Below, piece by piece: positions 24,301 to 29,035 of a DNA stretch of 29,035 bases. The notes beneath the pieces were generated by a model, which worked only from the letters and a program-made list of their open reading frames with translations, did not search any database and was not told the DNA's origin. Positions within the stretch are counted from its first letter, which is position 1; every line of letters begins with the position of its first letter. Made by a program: the position numbers and the translations under genes. The stretch is from Saccoglossus kowalevskii (Eukaryota > Hemichordata > Enteropneusta > Harrimaniidae). The stretch is from assembly GCF_000003605.2 (NCBI RefSeq), contig NW_003133362.1, forward strand, positions 100,986 through 130,020, in the 5' to 3' direction.

Positions 24301-27300
24301 CTGAACAAGTGCATGAACTACACTGTGAACTAAATTAAATATTTTGGAGTATAAGACAATTCAACATGTAGGAGTCTGTAACGTCTATTTTGTTCATCTT
24401 GGATTAGATCTTGACACAGATCAACTTTTATTGTCTAACTGGACAATGATAACTTGGAATATAAGCAGAATTGTACCCAAAAAAATTGCAGATTTTCCTC
24501 GAAAACAAAATGGCTCCCAGTCAGCCATCTTGAATTTGGTCACACAAAGATAAATTTTCATTGATGTGGTACAATACAATTGTCTTTATACTGAATTTAG
24601 ATCTAATTGGACTATGTGAGTACGAGCTATAAGCAGAATTTGCAAAAGCGTTGACATCTTTGAATAGATGGCAACACAAATCAACTTTCGTTGATGTAAT
24701 AGAACCCACTTGTCCTTGTACAAAGTTTAGATCTAGGCTAACCGGACAATATAAGCAGAATTCCACTAAAACTGACGAATATTGCTAATTTTCAATAAAA
24801 ACAAAATGGCTGCCCAGTTAACTATCTTTAAATGGGTCAGAACAAACAAAAACTAATTTTATTGATGTATTACAATAAACTTGTCTATGTATCATATTTG
24901 GACTTAATTTTGAGACAGAATTTTGCAGAAAAAAAAAAAGAATTACTAAACAAACAGAACCACAATCCATGAGAGCACCCCGGATTATGTCTATGTTTGG
25001 TATGGAATAATAGCATACTTTACCATACCAACTGGTTACATCATTAAGAAATGTGAGAATGCTACTATTACTTTATTAGAATAAGAGCTTGTGCATAAAA
25101 ACAAAAGCACATCTGTACAGAATGTTGAGGGGGTAGTACCAAATAGGCATACTCACCTTCTGCTATTGGTACACCATTAAGAAATGTGACAACATTACTA
25201 TCCACTTCTCTTTTACTCAAATCATGTGCTGCATTGTGTATTCCAGATGTTATTATGTTGCCTCTGGACACAACTTCATAATGCAGAGAGAAATTACATG
25301 GACATGTGGACAATACAGATATCTCTGCTGTGTCACCAATCTGCAAGACAGAGTGATAATTTAAAATATATGTATGTGCACGGTAACTGGTTGTATTCAA
25401 CAAGATCAAAAACCTTTTTGAAATGAATACCGATCATTCTCACCTGCAGATTTTCATTGCTATTTTCTAACATAACATGGCATTTATTAGGAGCATACCA
25501 GCTGGTTATAGACATATAAGAGGCGAAATAATCGTCACCAACAGATTCACCTTTAACAGCAGTCACTATTGCCTGCAAAAAAAGTATGGAATTATATTTT
25601 TAACAATAATGTTGCTTGTTATTTCTGAGAACCACTGAAAAATAATATTTAGCAATCTGGATAAAAAAACTGGCTAAAAATATACAATACAAATTATTTT
25701 ATGAAAACTGTTTGGCATGCAAATCAGCAGTCCAGATTGTTTCTTTTTTCTAGACTTCTACTGTTCACCTTGTTGGACAGTCTTTTTAACTGCACAATAC
25801 ATAGTACTTTGTATTTTTTTAGCTGCATTGAGACAAGCAGATCATTTAATATAAAGAGTGACACATACAAAATTTGAACACGACCACTACATTTTAAGCT
25901 GAACTCATTCAGATTCAAAGCACTAAGTTTACTGTTTGAAATTAATGTTAAATTGACCTAGCAATTCAAAAGTAAATGAAAGATACACCGTATATAACAG
26001 AATCTCAGGATTAAAAAGTGATTGAAAGCAAACTGAAAGTTATTCATATTCAGTGGTCACAGAGGTTGTGTGGCTTGCACACGGAACTATGCACTTGACC
26101 ATTCGAGGCATACTGGGGTTTTAAAAACCTTGGAAAGCACATAGTTATTAGGCTAAATCTGCCATAAACTTTTGACTATCCTCGGGGGCGGAGCTACGTC
26201 ACAGACGTTCCACGTTGCTAAGACGCGCACTACTGTACCATGCATTTCTATGGGCTCTGTGCGCGCTGCTGTGGAACGCCAGTCGAGCCGGTGAAAATTC
26301 GAGAAAACAATACAAACTCAACTTTGAAGTAATCCCGAACAATCAAATTTATATATGTTACACACGTAGGGCTAATCTTGTTGCACTGTTCAGAGGAGTC
26401 TCAACAATCATCCCAAAGTACCGTTTTCTGCGAGTTTTGGGCCTTTGTTTTCACCGCCGCGGGTTGCCAGGCCGTGAAAATGCCCGGATGTCCGCCCCCG
26501 AGGATTATGGACACAACACATGCATAGAGAAGAAATCACACTTACATCAACCCATACAATGCGGGCTGTCAAGGGTAAGGATGGAATTTCAAATTTAATA
26601 AACCCTTTCTCTGATACAAATTTTTTAGTGTAAAAGTTGCCACCATTGACTACAACTTTGACTATGACATCAACACCATCTGCTGGGCTTGAATCGGGAT
26701 GATATACATAAAGCTATAAAAAACAACAGAACATATTTATGTTAATATAAGAAGAGGGAGATTTTCTTCTACAATATAATATCTTTTGTACATTAAAATC
26801 AATTGATATATCAGGCAGTGCAAAGAATAATATATATCCCGGTAGTCATTTGTATACACCCTGTATGTTTGAAAGGGTTTCTGACGTGTTCAAAGGAATC
26901 ACACATATATTTCTGCATTGGAAAAGAGACAGCACATATTTTATGTCACATTCAAACAAGGGCAGCAGGCAACAAATGTCGGGTCAGGGATTTTTAATTC
27001 AATATGTCATACACATAATTAATTACTGGCATTAAATCATGTAAATTTTTAGTGAATATTACCACCAGTTGATTTTTTGGTTAAATAGATAGGTCGTAGT
27101 AAATCGTGATTACACTCTGCATAGTGTGGATTTTTGCATAACTCGGTGAGCGTTCACATTTTGATTCTGCATGTTTTAAGAGACAGGATATGACATAATG
27201 CATTTCAAATTCATTCAAACCATGTACCCTTAGTTGAACGCAAATTTTATCTATGGAAGTCATAAAGGAAGGTTGAAAGAGCAAATAAAGTGACATGCAT

Positions 27301-28631
27301 CCACTACACTATCCTTCTACCAAGTTTGAAGTAAATCAGCCAAAGATCTCACACCTCATACCTGAACAGGGATTAATAATAAGGTTATCACAATAATACT
27401 GCAAAATATGCACCATTAAGGCAATACAGGAACACTCAACCTTCACTACGTATTAGTCGACACTATCGCCTTCCTACATACATTGCAGTATTCTCATAAT
27501 AATCTCAAATTATCTAAAATCATTTCAAAATTGTGCAATCATGTATGAAATAATAGATCCCCTGAAGTTCTGATAATCTAAATTTATCAATGTTTAGTTA
27601 TTAAGACTTATACCTTTCCCTTATAAGGCAGACCAGGCTTGAAATGCTTCCTGGTGTCTTTAGTGAACTTCATATCAACTAGTTTTGTATGTACAGGAGT
27701 AGTGTCATCAGTTCCGACAGTAGTGCTACCATCAATACTGGTAATAGATGCTTCAATGTATAAGATACCACGGAAGTAGTTAGAGAGATCACTACCGACT
27801 ATAGGTTTAATGCATACAGTGTACTTTGTAGAACCATCAATCTAGAAAGAAAAATTACACAGTTACGTAAGTTGGATGAAAACTATTAAGGTCATCTGTG
27901 AGTATGTGTTACGCAAAGCCTACCTACTTAGAAAGCTTCAAAGGAGGTGGTTATCATGCTCCATCCTGTTTGAAATGGGATGAGTAGCTACGTATACAAC
28001 TTGTTTACATAGAATTCAAACACATGTTGCGTGACGACCACCCGTTTTTCTCATAAAGAGATTAACCAGATCCATCGAAACGGGCAAGTCCAACTTACAT
28101 ACAAGAAGTCTATTTGACTCTAAAATCTATCTACGATGATGTCCTGGATCAAAAAGTAGCAATGTTGGCCATGAGTGGTTCATAAATTGGCTATGTAAGC
28201 ACTTATTTATTACAGCACACCTCAGTTGGTCTGAACAGTAACATTTGTATACAGTATTGATGAAAGAAACAACTGTTCAAAGTAAACTAATGTAGAAACA
28301 TCTTCAAATAAATATTTATTTCATGTCATATTGTATTTACATCCATTTCCTGAATATCTGGTAATTAGGTAATCAATATACATGTTTTTTCAACATTAAG
28401 CTAATCATGTCTGTAGATTACCCAAATGAACCAAATGAATTATTATACAAATTATGAAATTATTATGCACAAATTTTGGTCTATATATTGTATAAATATT
28501 TTATATTTTACGTCACACTTACATCCATTTCCTGAATATCTGGCTGTCCTTCATATGGTTTGTAATATCCAAGACCATGTACATTTGTTTTCACTGTCAA
28601 TTTGCCTTGCACTGGTTCACCATATGTATAA
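266..28631 (-). CDS. Alpha-2-macroglobulin/CD109-like thioester protein gene with FAMeT insertion, 18 internal exons, partial at both ends
   Basis: Eighteen exons join in consistent phase on the minus strand: 28631-28523, 27841-27614, 26713-26546, 25572-25444, 25340-25157, 23684-23509, 20876-20727, 20225-20121, 18921-18846, 18003-17886, 10644-10413, 9918-9768, 8365-8262, 7868-7817, 7156-6950, 6144-6053, 722-590, 358-266. All introns start GT and end AG. The product reads as MG3 to MG7, start of CUB, then a Methyltransf_FA-type domain, then the CUB-to-thioester linker. Family members are secreted or GPI-anchored proteins of innate immunity and protease control: proteolysis of a bait region exposes a thioester. 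Motifs seen include YTYGEPV, AAVDKSV, RRRR followed by FFPETWIW, LPDTITSWV and GVDKVSRQL. The thioester GCGEQ motif, signal peptide and C-terminal domains lie outside the window, so CD109, insect-type TEP and other subfamilies cannot be separated. No frameshift or stop is seen in any exon, so the gene looks intact here. Confidence 0.93.
590..722 (-). CDS. Exon q: C-terminal part of FAMeT domain
   Basis: 133 nt, phase 0 in and phase 1 out. The acceptor is ttcctctaag and the donor is gtagtg. It reads VGYGTAPIVESVFLKYYND and ends ANYIGFSTGRQSKGEFKW. V-G-x-G and I-G-(F/V)-S-T-(G/S)-x-x-x-x-G-x-(F/W) are the closing motifs of the Methyltransf_FA domain, so the domain is complete across three exons despite the 5.3-kb intron. 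Confidence 0.93.
853..3905. repeat. 36-bp minisatellite, segment A (about 85 units)
   Basis: Head-to-tail copies with the core CTCAGCTCTTACAGAGCC plus AAGCTACAGATCTGAAGT. A 30-bp variant lacks the AGATCT part (for example around 1810-1870 and 2330-2380). Two alternating subtypes differ at CTCAGCTCTTA versus CTCACTTCTTA. Each full unit carries the 8-bp palindrome CAGATCTG. Longer periods exist: about 288 bp (8 units; compare 1295 with 1583) and 144 bp (4 units; CAGCTCCTACAG at 3531, 3675 and 3819). The array lies entirely in the intron between exons p and q and starts about 130 bp upstream of the acceptor of exon q. Confidence 0.97.
4026..4134 (+). promoter_or_regulatory. CCAAT / TATA / AATAAA series inside the TIR element
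   Basis: GCCAATCACAG (about 4025) is followed about 15 bp later by TTTTATACAGG, and about 85 bp later by ACTTGAATAAACC (AATAAA near 4128). The order of CAAT, TATA and poly(A) signal resembles a compact transcription unit or an LTR. Each motif is short, so chance is a real alternative. Confidence 0.25.
4771..4850 (-). promoter_or_regulatory. Promoter-like block: CRE, GC box, AAAATGGCGG and a short leader with splice donor
   Basis: On the minus strand a CRE octamer TGACGTCA (4850-4843) is followed by GGGCGGAG and then AAAATGGCGGATT. The ATG (4806-4804) opens an 11-codon frame ending TAA at 4773-4771. A consensus donor G|GTAAGT follows at 4760/4759. CRE plus an ATGGCGG (YY1-type) motif near a first-exon donor is a common TATA-less promoter layout in animals. 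The orientation is the same as the host gene. Activity is not shown. Confidence 0.4.
5043..5124. other. A-rich junction between TIR element and array segment A'
   Basis: A-rich sequence, then CATCAGATTTTAATCAGATTG, which looks like a decayed array unit leading into the first recognisable CTTCTAACAGAGCCAAGC unit. Confidence 0.5.
5125..5943. repeat. 36-bp minisatellite, segment A' (about 22 units)
   Basis: Same unit as segment A but far more homogeneous. A 9-unit (324-bp) higher-order repeat is present: the variant TCTGAATTCTCAG recurs at 5311 and 5635 with the same neighbouring subtypes. All units are exactly 36 bp, so a frame of about 276 codons stays open on the plus strand; this follows from the period and I do not call it a gene. 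The array stops about 110 bp from the donor of exon p. Confidence 0.96.
6053..6144 (-). CDS. Exon p: middle of FAMeT domain
   Basis: 92 nt. Two bases complete a Gly codon; it ends in phase 0. The acceptor is tgttgccag and the donor is gtattt. It reads ILSSDEFRSFWISWRNGTIQ. The E-F-R-x-F-W-I-S-W-x-x-G-x-I motif is the middle of the Methyltransf_FA domain. Its downstream intron is 5.3 kb and holds the 36-bp arrays and the TIR element; the array starts about 110 bp after this donor. Confidence 0.94.
6145..6949. other. Intron between exons o and p
   Basis: AT-rich sequence without supported exons. The only structure noted is a small perfect inverted repeat GATTAATT-TTC-AATTAATC at 6210-6228. Confidence 0.6.
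6950..7156 (-). CDS. Exon o: first half of inserted Methyltransf_FA (FAMeT) domain
   Basis: 207 nt. Two bases complete a Glu codon; it ends in phase 1. The acceptor is attgtttcag and the donor is gtaacta. It includes FFTFSTKAKNDVHIALSS followed by DMYEIVLGGWLNTQSWIARS. The F-x-V-K-A-x-N-D-x-H-(I/V)-A-L-S-S and Y-E-I-V-I-G-G-W-x-N-T-x-S motifs are diagnostic of the farnesoic acid O-methyltransferase-type domain (Pfam Methyltransf_FA). No SAM-binding motif is visible, so a binding or structural role is more likely than catalysis (inference). Confidence 0.93.
7157..7816. other. Intron between exons n and o
   Basis: AT-rich, no open frame with family similarity, no repeat array seen. Confidence 0.6.
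7817..7868 (-). CDS. Exon n: CUB entry (PEG...) mini-exon
   Basis: 52 nt, phase 0 in and phase 1 out. The acceptor is cttatttacag and the donor is gtgagt. It reads PEGIPRYYTHSVFFCP. P-E-G followed by Y-x-H/Y-S-V is the standard continuation after V-x-R-x-L-x-V in this family. The exon is very short, but phases and motif fit exactly between its neighbours. Confidence 0.93.
7869..8261. other. Intron between exons m and n
   Basis: AT-rich sequence; nothing recognisable. Confidence 0.6.
8262..8365 (-). CDS. Exon m: MG7 to CUB junction
   Basis: 104 nt. Two bases complete the Ala codon and it ends in phase 0. The acceptor is gattttag and the donor is gtaaca. It contains AYETRDCCQSG and IGVDKVSRQLMIV. 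The D-x-V-x-R-Q/x-L-x-V motif precedes P-E-G in the family and marks entry into the CUB region. An adjacent CC pair may be disulfide-bonded. Confidence 0.93.
8497..9405. repeat. ~53-bp AT-rich tandem repeat (about 17 units) with 214-bp higher-order period
   Basis: Units share AATGTGGCTAATTTTATGTG and TACATTATTAGCTAGAAT. Unit types alternate in order, giving a longer repeat: the variant ACTAACAGAAAACTAATATGG and its close relative occur at 8641, 8855 and 9069, exactly 214 bp apart. The last part has a ~101-bp dimer period (GCTGATAAATATC at 9170 and 9271). It lies in the intron between exons l and m. Confidence 0.93.
9768..9918 (-). CDS. Exon l: end of MG7
   Basis: 151 nt, phase 0 in and phase 1 out. 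The acceptor is tatcatatag and the donor is gtggag. It ends EELGYENIT, corresponding to the F-x-x-x-x-L-G-x-x-x-I-x-V strand that closes MG7. A cysteine at MCLQAKET matches the usual C-V-x-A/P position of CD109-like proteins. Confidence 0.9.
9919..10412. other. Intron between exons k and l
   Basis: AT-rich. It contains an 11-base G run at 10281-10291, likely length-variable. No exon or element recognised. Confidence 0.6.
10413..10644 (-). CDS. Exon k: MG7 domain (A2M domain)
   Basis: 232 nt. The first base completes an AGC Ser codon begun in exon j; it ends in phase 0. The acceptor is ccttctcag and the donor is gtaagg. It contains VKLPDTITSWVIDAVSLS, then GLGVAEPVTVKTFKPFFVEF and PYSVIRGEQIKLPV, an almost continuous match to the A2M-family MG7 signature. 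It is about 145 bp downstream of the end of the 39-bp array. Confidence 0.97.
11469..11616. other. Assembly gap (148 N) inside the 39-bp array
   Basis: A run of N flanked on both sides by array units. The true number of repeat units here is unknown, so array length in this assembly is provisional. Confidence 0.99.
15980..16680. repeat. 234-bp higher-order repeat (6 x 39 bp), three copies
   Basis: Within the 39-bp array, the distinctive GGGATAGCAGATTT variant occurs at about 16031, 16265 and 16499, exactly 234 bp apart. It is followed each time by the same ordered subtypes (AGAGTGGTTGCAG, CCCGAGGAATTGC, GATAGACAG, TTGCATATTT). This shows recent block duplication of six units. Confidence 0.95.
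17303..17657. mobile_element. MITE-like element, copy 1
   Basis: The ends are imperfect inverted repeats: TAGCTCCGCTGTTAGC (17303-17318) and the reverse complement of AACAGCAGAGCTA near 17645-17657. The interior is AT-rich and contains GAAGATATCAT motifs, AAAAATATCACTTTT, and CACTCATATGATAAGCTC near the right end. A second member lies at 22909-23404. There is no coding capacity. It lies between the 39-bp array and exon j. Confidence 0.7.
17886..18003 (-). CDS. Exon j: bait-like stretch, RRRR and FPETW motif
   Basis: 118 nt. Two bases complete a codon and it ends in phase 2. The acceptor is ttttaaagcag and the donor is gtacat. The first half (GGVQSSFQTTRSESNIP) is polar, unconserved and Ser/Thr-rich, as expected of a bait region. 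It is followed by LHRRRRYFFPETWIWNCF. F-P-E-T-W is among the best conserved motifs of the family. The four arginines just before it form a possible basic proteolytic site. Its downstream intron is 7.2 kb and contains the 39-bp array. Confidence 0.94.
18004..18450. other. Intron between exons i and j, proximal part
   Basis: AT-rich; no exon recognised. CACAATGGCGACC (about 18390) is a lone CpG-containing motif without further context. Confidence 0.55.
18451..18574. mobile_element. 124-bp MITE with 11-bp inverted ends and perfect flanking direct repeats
   Basis: Left end AGACTGGCAAA (18451-18461), right end TTTGCCAGTCT (18564-18574). The direct repeat ATTAAAACAAT occurs immediately outside both ends (18440-18450 and 18575-18585). 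Because AAT/ATT adjoin the ends, the same bases also allow a 14-bp inverted repeat with a 5-bp AAAAC duplication, so the superfamily is open. The interior has a poly-T run and two near copies of AGCATGAT(T/C)(A/G)CGAAA. Confidence 0.82.
18586..18845. other. Intron between exons i and j, distal part
   Basis: AT-rich; nothing recognised before the donor of exon i. Confidence 0.5.
18846..18921 (-). CDS. Exon i: pre-bait segment of MG6
   Basis: 76 nt, phase 0 in and phase 1 out. The acceptor is tattgtcag and the donor is gtacag. It reads ECGLTVLSDVVALNH; the (A)-G-L-x-V-L-(S/T)-D pattern occurs in CD109/TEP proteins just before the bait region. The short length and diverged tail lower certainty slightly. 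Confidence 0.85.
18922..19257. other. Intron downstream of exon h, proximal to exon i
   Basis: No exon or repeat recognised. Confidence 0.55.
19264..19443. repeat. 18-bp minisatellite, 10 copies
   Basis: ACTAAGTTTAGAGACCAT repeated ten times with very little divergence; single-base variants (CCT, TAT) are at three positions. An 18-bp period keeps short frames open on both strands, which are not considered coding. It lies in the intron between exons h and i. Confidence 0.97.
19450..20120. other. Intron between exons h and i, distal part
   Basis: AT-rich, no supported exon. A 75-codon plus-strand frame at 19785-20012 has no family resemblance I recognise. Confidence 0.55.
20121..20225 (-). 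CDS. Exon h: MG6, pre-bait segment
   Basis: 105 nt, 35 codons, phase 0. The acceptor is atttttgtag and the donor is gtgagt. It begins VFEELEEYDVTEEQFED, an acidic helix-like segment. Family members carry a similar V-F-x-E-L-x-x-Y motif after A-V-D-K-S-V. The next exon continues without a phase change. Confidence 0.88.
20226..20726. other. Intron between exons g and h
   Basis: AT-rich, nothing recognisable. Confidence 0.6.
20727..20876 (-). CDS. Exon g: MG6 domain
   Basis: 150 nt, 50 codons, phase 0. The acceptor is aaattttag and the donor is gtaatg. It contains YPGERIEMNFNTKPGSC followed by IAAVDKSVHLM. The P-G-x-x-I/V and A-V-D-K-S-V-x-L-L motifs are highly characteristic of MG6 (A2M_N_2). 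Upstream its intron contains the 32-bp minisatellite. Confidence 0.96.
20877..21394. other. Intron between exons f and g, proximal part
   Basis: AT-rich. TGAATATTTACTAGT occurs twice (about 21109 and 21327), followed by related GTAGCTGGCAACA / GTAGCTTGTCATA, suggesting a small duplication of about 218 bp. Confidence 0.5.
21395..22908. repeat. 32-bp minisatellite (about 47 units), one CAGGTG per unit
   Basis: The unit combines TGTCACCAGGTGCCAGAGAG and TTGAAAAGTCTA. Variants include shortened CAGAGTTG units and TGTCACAGGGGTGCC units that recur in pairs (about 22093 and 22187). Most units contain the E-box CAGGTG. Periodicity is not a multiple of three, and frames close quickly. It lies in the intron between exons f and g. 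The high-coordinate end runs without a spacer into a truncated MITE copy. Confidence 0.96.
22909..23404. mobile_element. MITE-like element, copy 2, truncated at the array side
   Basis: Shares with copy 1 the AAAATATCACTTTT, AGAATTGAAGATATCATCATG, GGTACATATACAC and CACTCATATGATAAGCTC segments and the right end GACAGCGGAGCTA (23392-23404). Internal direct repeats of about 140-165 bp (GAAGATAT at about 22913, 23054 and 23217) make it longer than copy 1. The left end TAGCTCCGCTGT is missing; the 32-bp array begins there. Confidence 0.72.
23509..23684 (-). CDS. Exon f: end of MG5, start of MG6
   Basis: 176 nt. Two bases complete the Gly codon begun in exon e; it ends in phase 0. The acceptor is ttgttacaag and the donor is gtaagt. 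It contains ITYDMAPMARLLVYYVREN, matching the M-x-P-x-A-R-L-L-V-Y-Y segment, and ends VADSITIPVKPSFENT, the approach to MG6. Confidence 0.95.
23685..24340. repeat. ~150-bp degenerate direct repeat with ATTAAT / TGCATGG motifs and a hairpin
   Basis: A segment of about 52 bp at 23968-24019 recurs at 24118-24169 (CTAATTAATA, ATTAGGT, ATTAATATGCATGGAT shared). TGCATGG also occurs at 23939. A strong hairpin follows at 24201-24232: GACTCC-cat-TGTGTGC, loop TTT, GCACACA-GGAGTC. It lies in the intron between exons e and f. It is probably an interspersed repeat; its identity is unknown. Confidence 0.6.
24341..24960. repeat. Degenerate interspersed repeat block with ATAAGCAGAATT and AAAATGGCT motifs
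   Basis: Three diverged copies share ATAAGCAGAATT (24461, 24629, 24751), TTTAGATCTA, and CAAAATGGCT with an AACTATCTT/AGCCATCTT arm. In the first copy AAAATGGCT (24507-24515) and AGCCATCTT (24523-24531) form an inverted pair. Spacing is irregular. Likely a decayed non-coding repeat family. Confidence 0.6.
25157..25340 (-). CDS. Exon e: MG5 domain
   Basis: 184 nt, phase 0 in and phase 1 out. The acceptor is gtcttgcag and the donor is gtgagtat. It begins IGDTAEISVLSTCPCNF and continues HYEVVSRGNI, the classic MG5 pattern G-D-T-A-x-x-x-V and Y-x-V-x-S-R-G. A degenerate look-alike of its 3' part sits in the next intron at about 25036-25075. Confidence 0.94.
25444..25572 (-). CDS. Exon d: MG4 to MG5 linker
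   Basis: 129 nt, 43 codons, phase 0. The acceptor is tttttttgcag and the donor is gtgagaat. It includes YFASYMSITSWYAPNKC. The S-W-Y-A/S-P-x-K motif is the usual start of MG5 in CD109/TEP proteins. Confidence 0.92.
25573..26178. other. Intron between exons c and d, proximal part
   Basis: AT-rich; no exon recognised. Confidence 0.55.
26179..26508. mobile_element. GC-rich element of about 330 bp with 15-bp terminal inverted repeats
   Basis: The left end ATCCTCGGGGGCGGA (about 26179-26193) is matched perfectly by the reverse complement of TCCGCCCCCGAGGAT (about 26491-26505). The interior is CpG-rich compared with the rest of the intron. The flanking duplication is unclear. A 127-codon plus-strand frame (26215-26598) crosses its end and overlaps exon c antisense, so I do not regard it as a gene. 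Confidence 0.6.
26546..26713 (-). CDS. Exon c: MG4 domain
   Basis: 168 nt, 56 codons, phase 0. The acceptor tract is ttttttatag and the donor is gtaagtg. It begins LYVYHPDSSPADGVDVIVKV, the continuation of the F-K-P-G-L-P-Y-x-G-K segment and characteristic of MG4 in CD109-like proteins. It ends LTARIVWVD. A GC-rich inverted-repeat element ends about 38 bp past its donor. Confidence 0.94.
26714..27613. other. Intron between exons b and c
   Basis: AT-rich; nothing recognisable on either strand. Confidence 0.6.
27614..27841 (-). CDS. Exon b: end of MG3, start of MG4
   Basis: 228 nt, 76 codons, phase 0 at both ends. The acceptor is ctttctag and the donor is gtataag. It contains YFRGILYIEASITSIDGST, typical of the C-terminal half of MG3. 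It ends HFKPGLPYKGK, the A2M-family hinge into MG4 (family form F-K-P-G-L-P-Y-x-G-K), which continues directly into the next exon. Confidence 0.94.
27842..28522. other. Intron between exons a and b, with duplicated tail of exon a
   Basis: AT-rich. 28339-28361 is a perfect 23-base copy of 28521-28543, the last 21 coding bases of exon a plus the donor GT. The copy's donor context is GTAAAT rather than GTAAGT. No acceptor in a useful phase was found. Confidence 0.7.
28523..28631 (-). CDS. Exon a: MG3 domain
   Basis: 109-nt exon. The acceptor is ctaacatag and the donor is gtaagt. The first base completes a split codon; translation then begins YTYGEPVQGKLTVKTNVHG, which matches the YTYGKPV-type strand of macroglobulin domain 3 in A2M/CD109/TEP proteins. 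It ends in phase 0. It is the most upstream exon visible; exons for the signal peptide, MG1 and MG2 must lie beyond 29035. Its last 21 coding bases and donor GT are duplicated about 180 bp downstream in the intron. Confidence 0.92.
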
Positions 28632-28799
28632 CTATGTTAGAAAAAGTCATAATTAAATCAAAGACTCAAGGCAGTACAAGGGTCATTATCAATATAGTAA
28701 TTGTGAGAGTTGCTACAAGTCTGGCATTTTTGATTCAAAGACAGCTATATTACTGAGAGATTTAATTCATAGGCTGTTGTTGTAGATAGTGATAGAATC

Positions 28800-29035
28800 A
28801 GTGACGGCACAGGGGGAAGAGGGGCGGTCGCCCCCTTGGAAAAAAAGTTGGGGGCGTCGCCCCTTCAAAATCTAGCTGAAACCCTTTGTGACAGCAAAAT
28901 TTGCCCATCAGAATACAGGAAATAGTGTTTCAGGGGGACTATATTTCAAAATTTTTGAGGGGGAGCATGCCCCCTGACCCCAAAGTAAGGTAGCGCCTTT
29001 GGCACAAATTTGGTGAGCAGAACCCCCCCCCCCAT
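28800..29035. repeat. G/C-run-rich fragment of an interspersed repeat
   Basis: CAGTGACGGCACAGGGGGAA, then GGCGGTCGCCCCCTTGG, GGGGGCGTCGCCCCTTC and GAGCATGCCCCCTGACCCC, ending in a 12-base C run. Alternating G-run and C-run segments make imperfect hairpins. This composition differs strongly from the surrounding intron and resembles dispersed repeats seen in marine invertebrate genomes (recollection, not searched). Confidence 0.5.

Noticed and set aside
26215-26598. 127-codon plus-strand frame with a hydrophobic start resembling a signal peptide
   Set aside because: It lies mostly in the GC-rich inverted-repeat element and its end is antisense to exon c; no recognised domain.

Overview
The window is animal (metazoan) nuclear DNA. 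It has short coding exons with consensus GT-AG introns, AT-rich introns, many minisatellites and several non-autonomous DNA-transposon-like elements. The general look (very repeat-rich introns, CD109-like domain order, a farnesoic-acid-O-methyltransferase-type domain inside the protein) suggests a marine invertebrate. I cannot decide the phylum from the sequence.

One gene accounts for all coding sequence I can support. It lies on the minus strand and is incomplete at both ends. Eighteen internal exons run from 28631 down to 266, about 2.5 kb of coding sequence or roughly 835 codons. Every splice phase matches its neighbour. The protein is an alpha-2-macroglobulin/CD109/thioester-containing protein (TEP) family member. 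The window starts inside macroglobulin domain 3 (MG3) and passes through MG4, MG5 and MG6, a short bait-like stretch with four consecutive arginines, the FPETW motif, MG7 and the start of the CUB region. An inserted Methyltransf_FA (FAMeT) domain on three exons follows. The window ends a few residues before the expected thioester domain. The signal peptide, MG1 and MG2 lie beyond 29035; the thioester, the remaining CUB and the receptor-binding domain would lie below position 1.

About 44% of the window is tandem repeats, all inside introns of this gene. They are: a 36-bp array (853-3905 and 5125-5943) in the intron that splits the FAMeT domain; a ~53-bp array (8497-9405); a 39-bp array of about 160 units (about 10790-17150, with an assembly gap of Ns) in the intron between the bait/FPETW exon and the MG7 exon; an 18-bp array (19264-19443); and a 32-bp array (about 21395-22908). 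Several show higher-order periodicity: 144, 288 and 324 bp in the 36-bp family, 234 bp in the 39-bp family, 214 bp in the ~53-bp family. Very long open frames on both strands of the 36- and 39-bp arrays follow from the period being a multiple of three. I do not treat them as genes.

The introns also hold inverted-repeat elements: a 1.13-kb element with ~85-119-bp terminal inverted repeats (3912-5042) that contains promoter-like sequence, a 124-bp MITE with perfect 11-bp flanking direct repeats (18451-18574), two members of a MITE family (17303-17657 and 22909-23404), and a GC-rich element with 15-bp inverted ends (26179-26508). No RNA gene, CRISPR array or second protein gene is supported.
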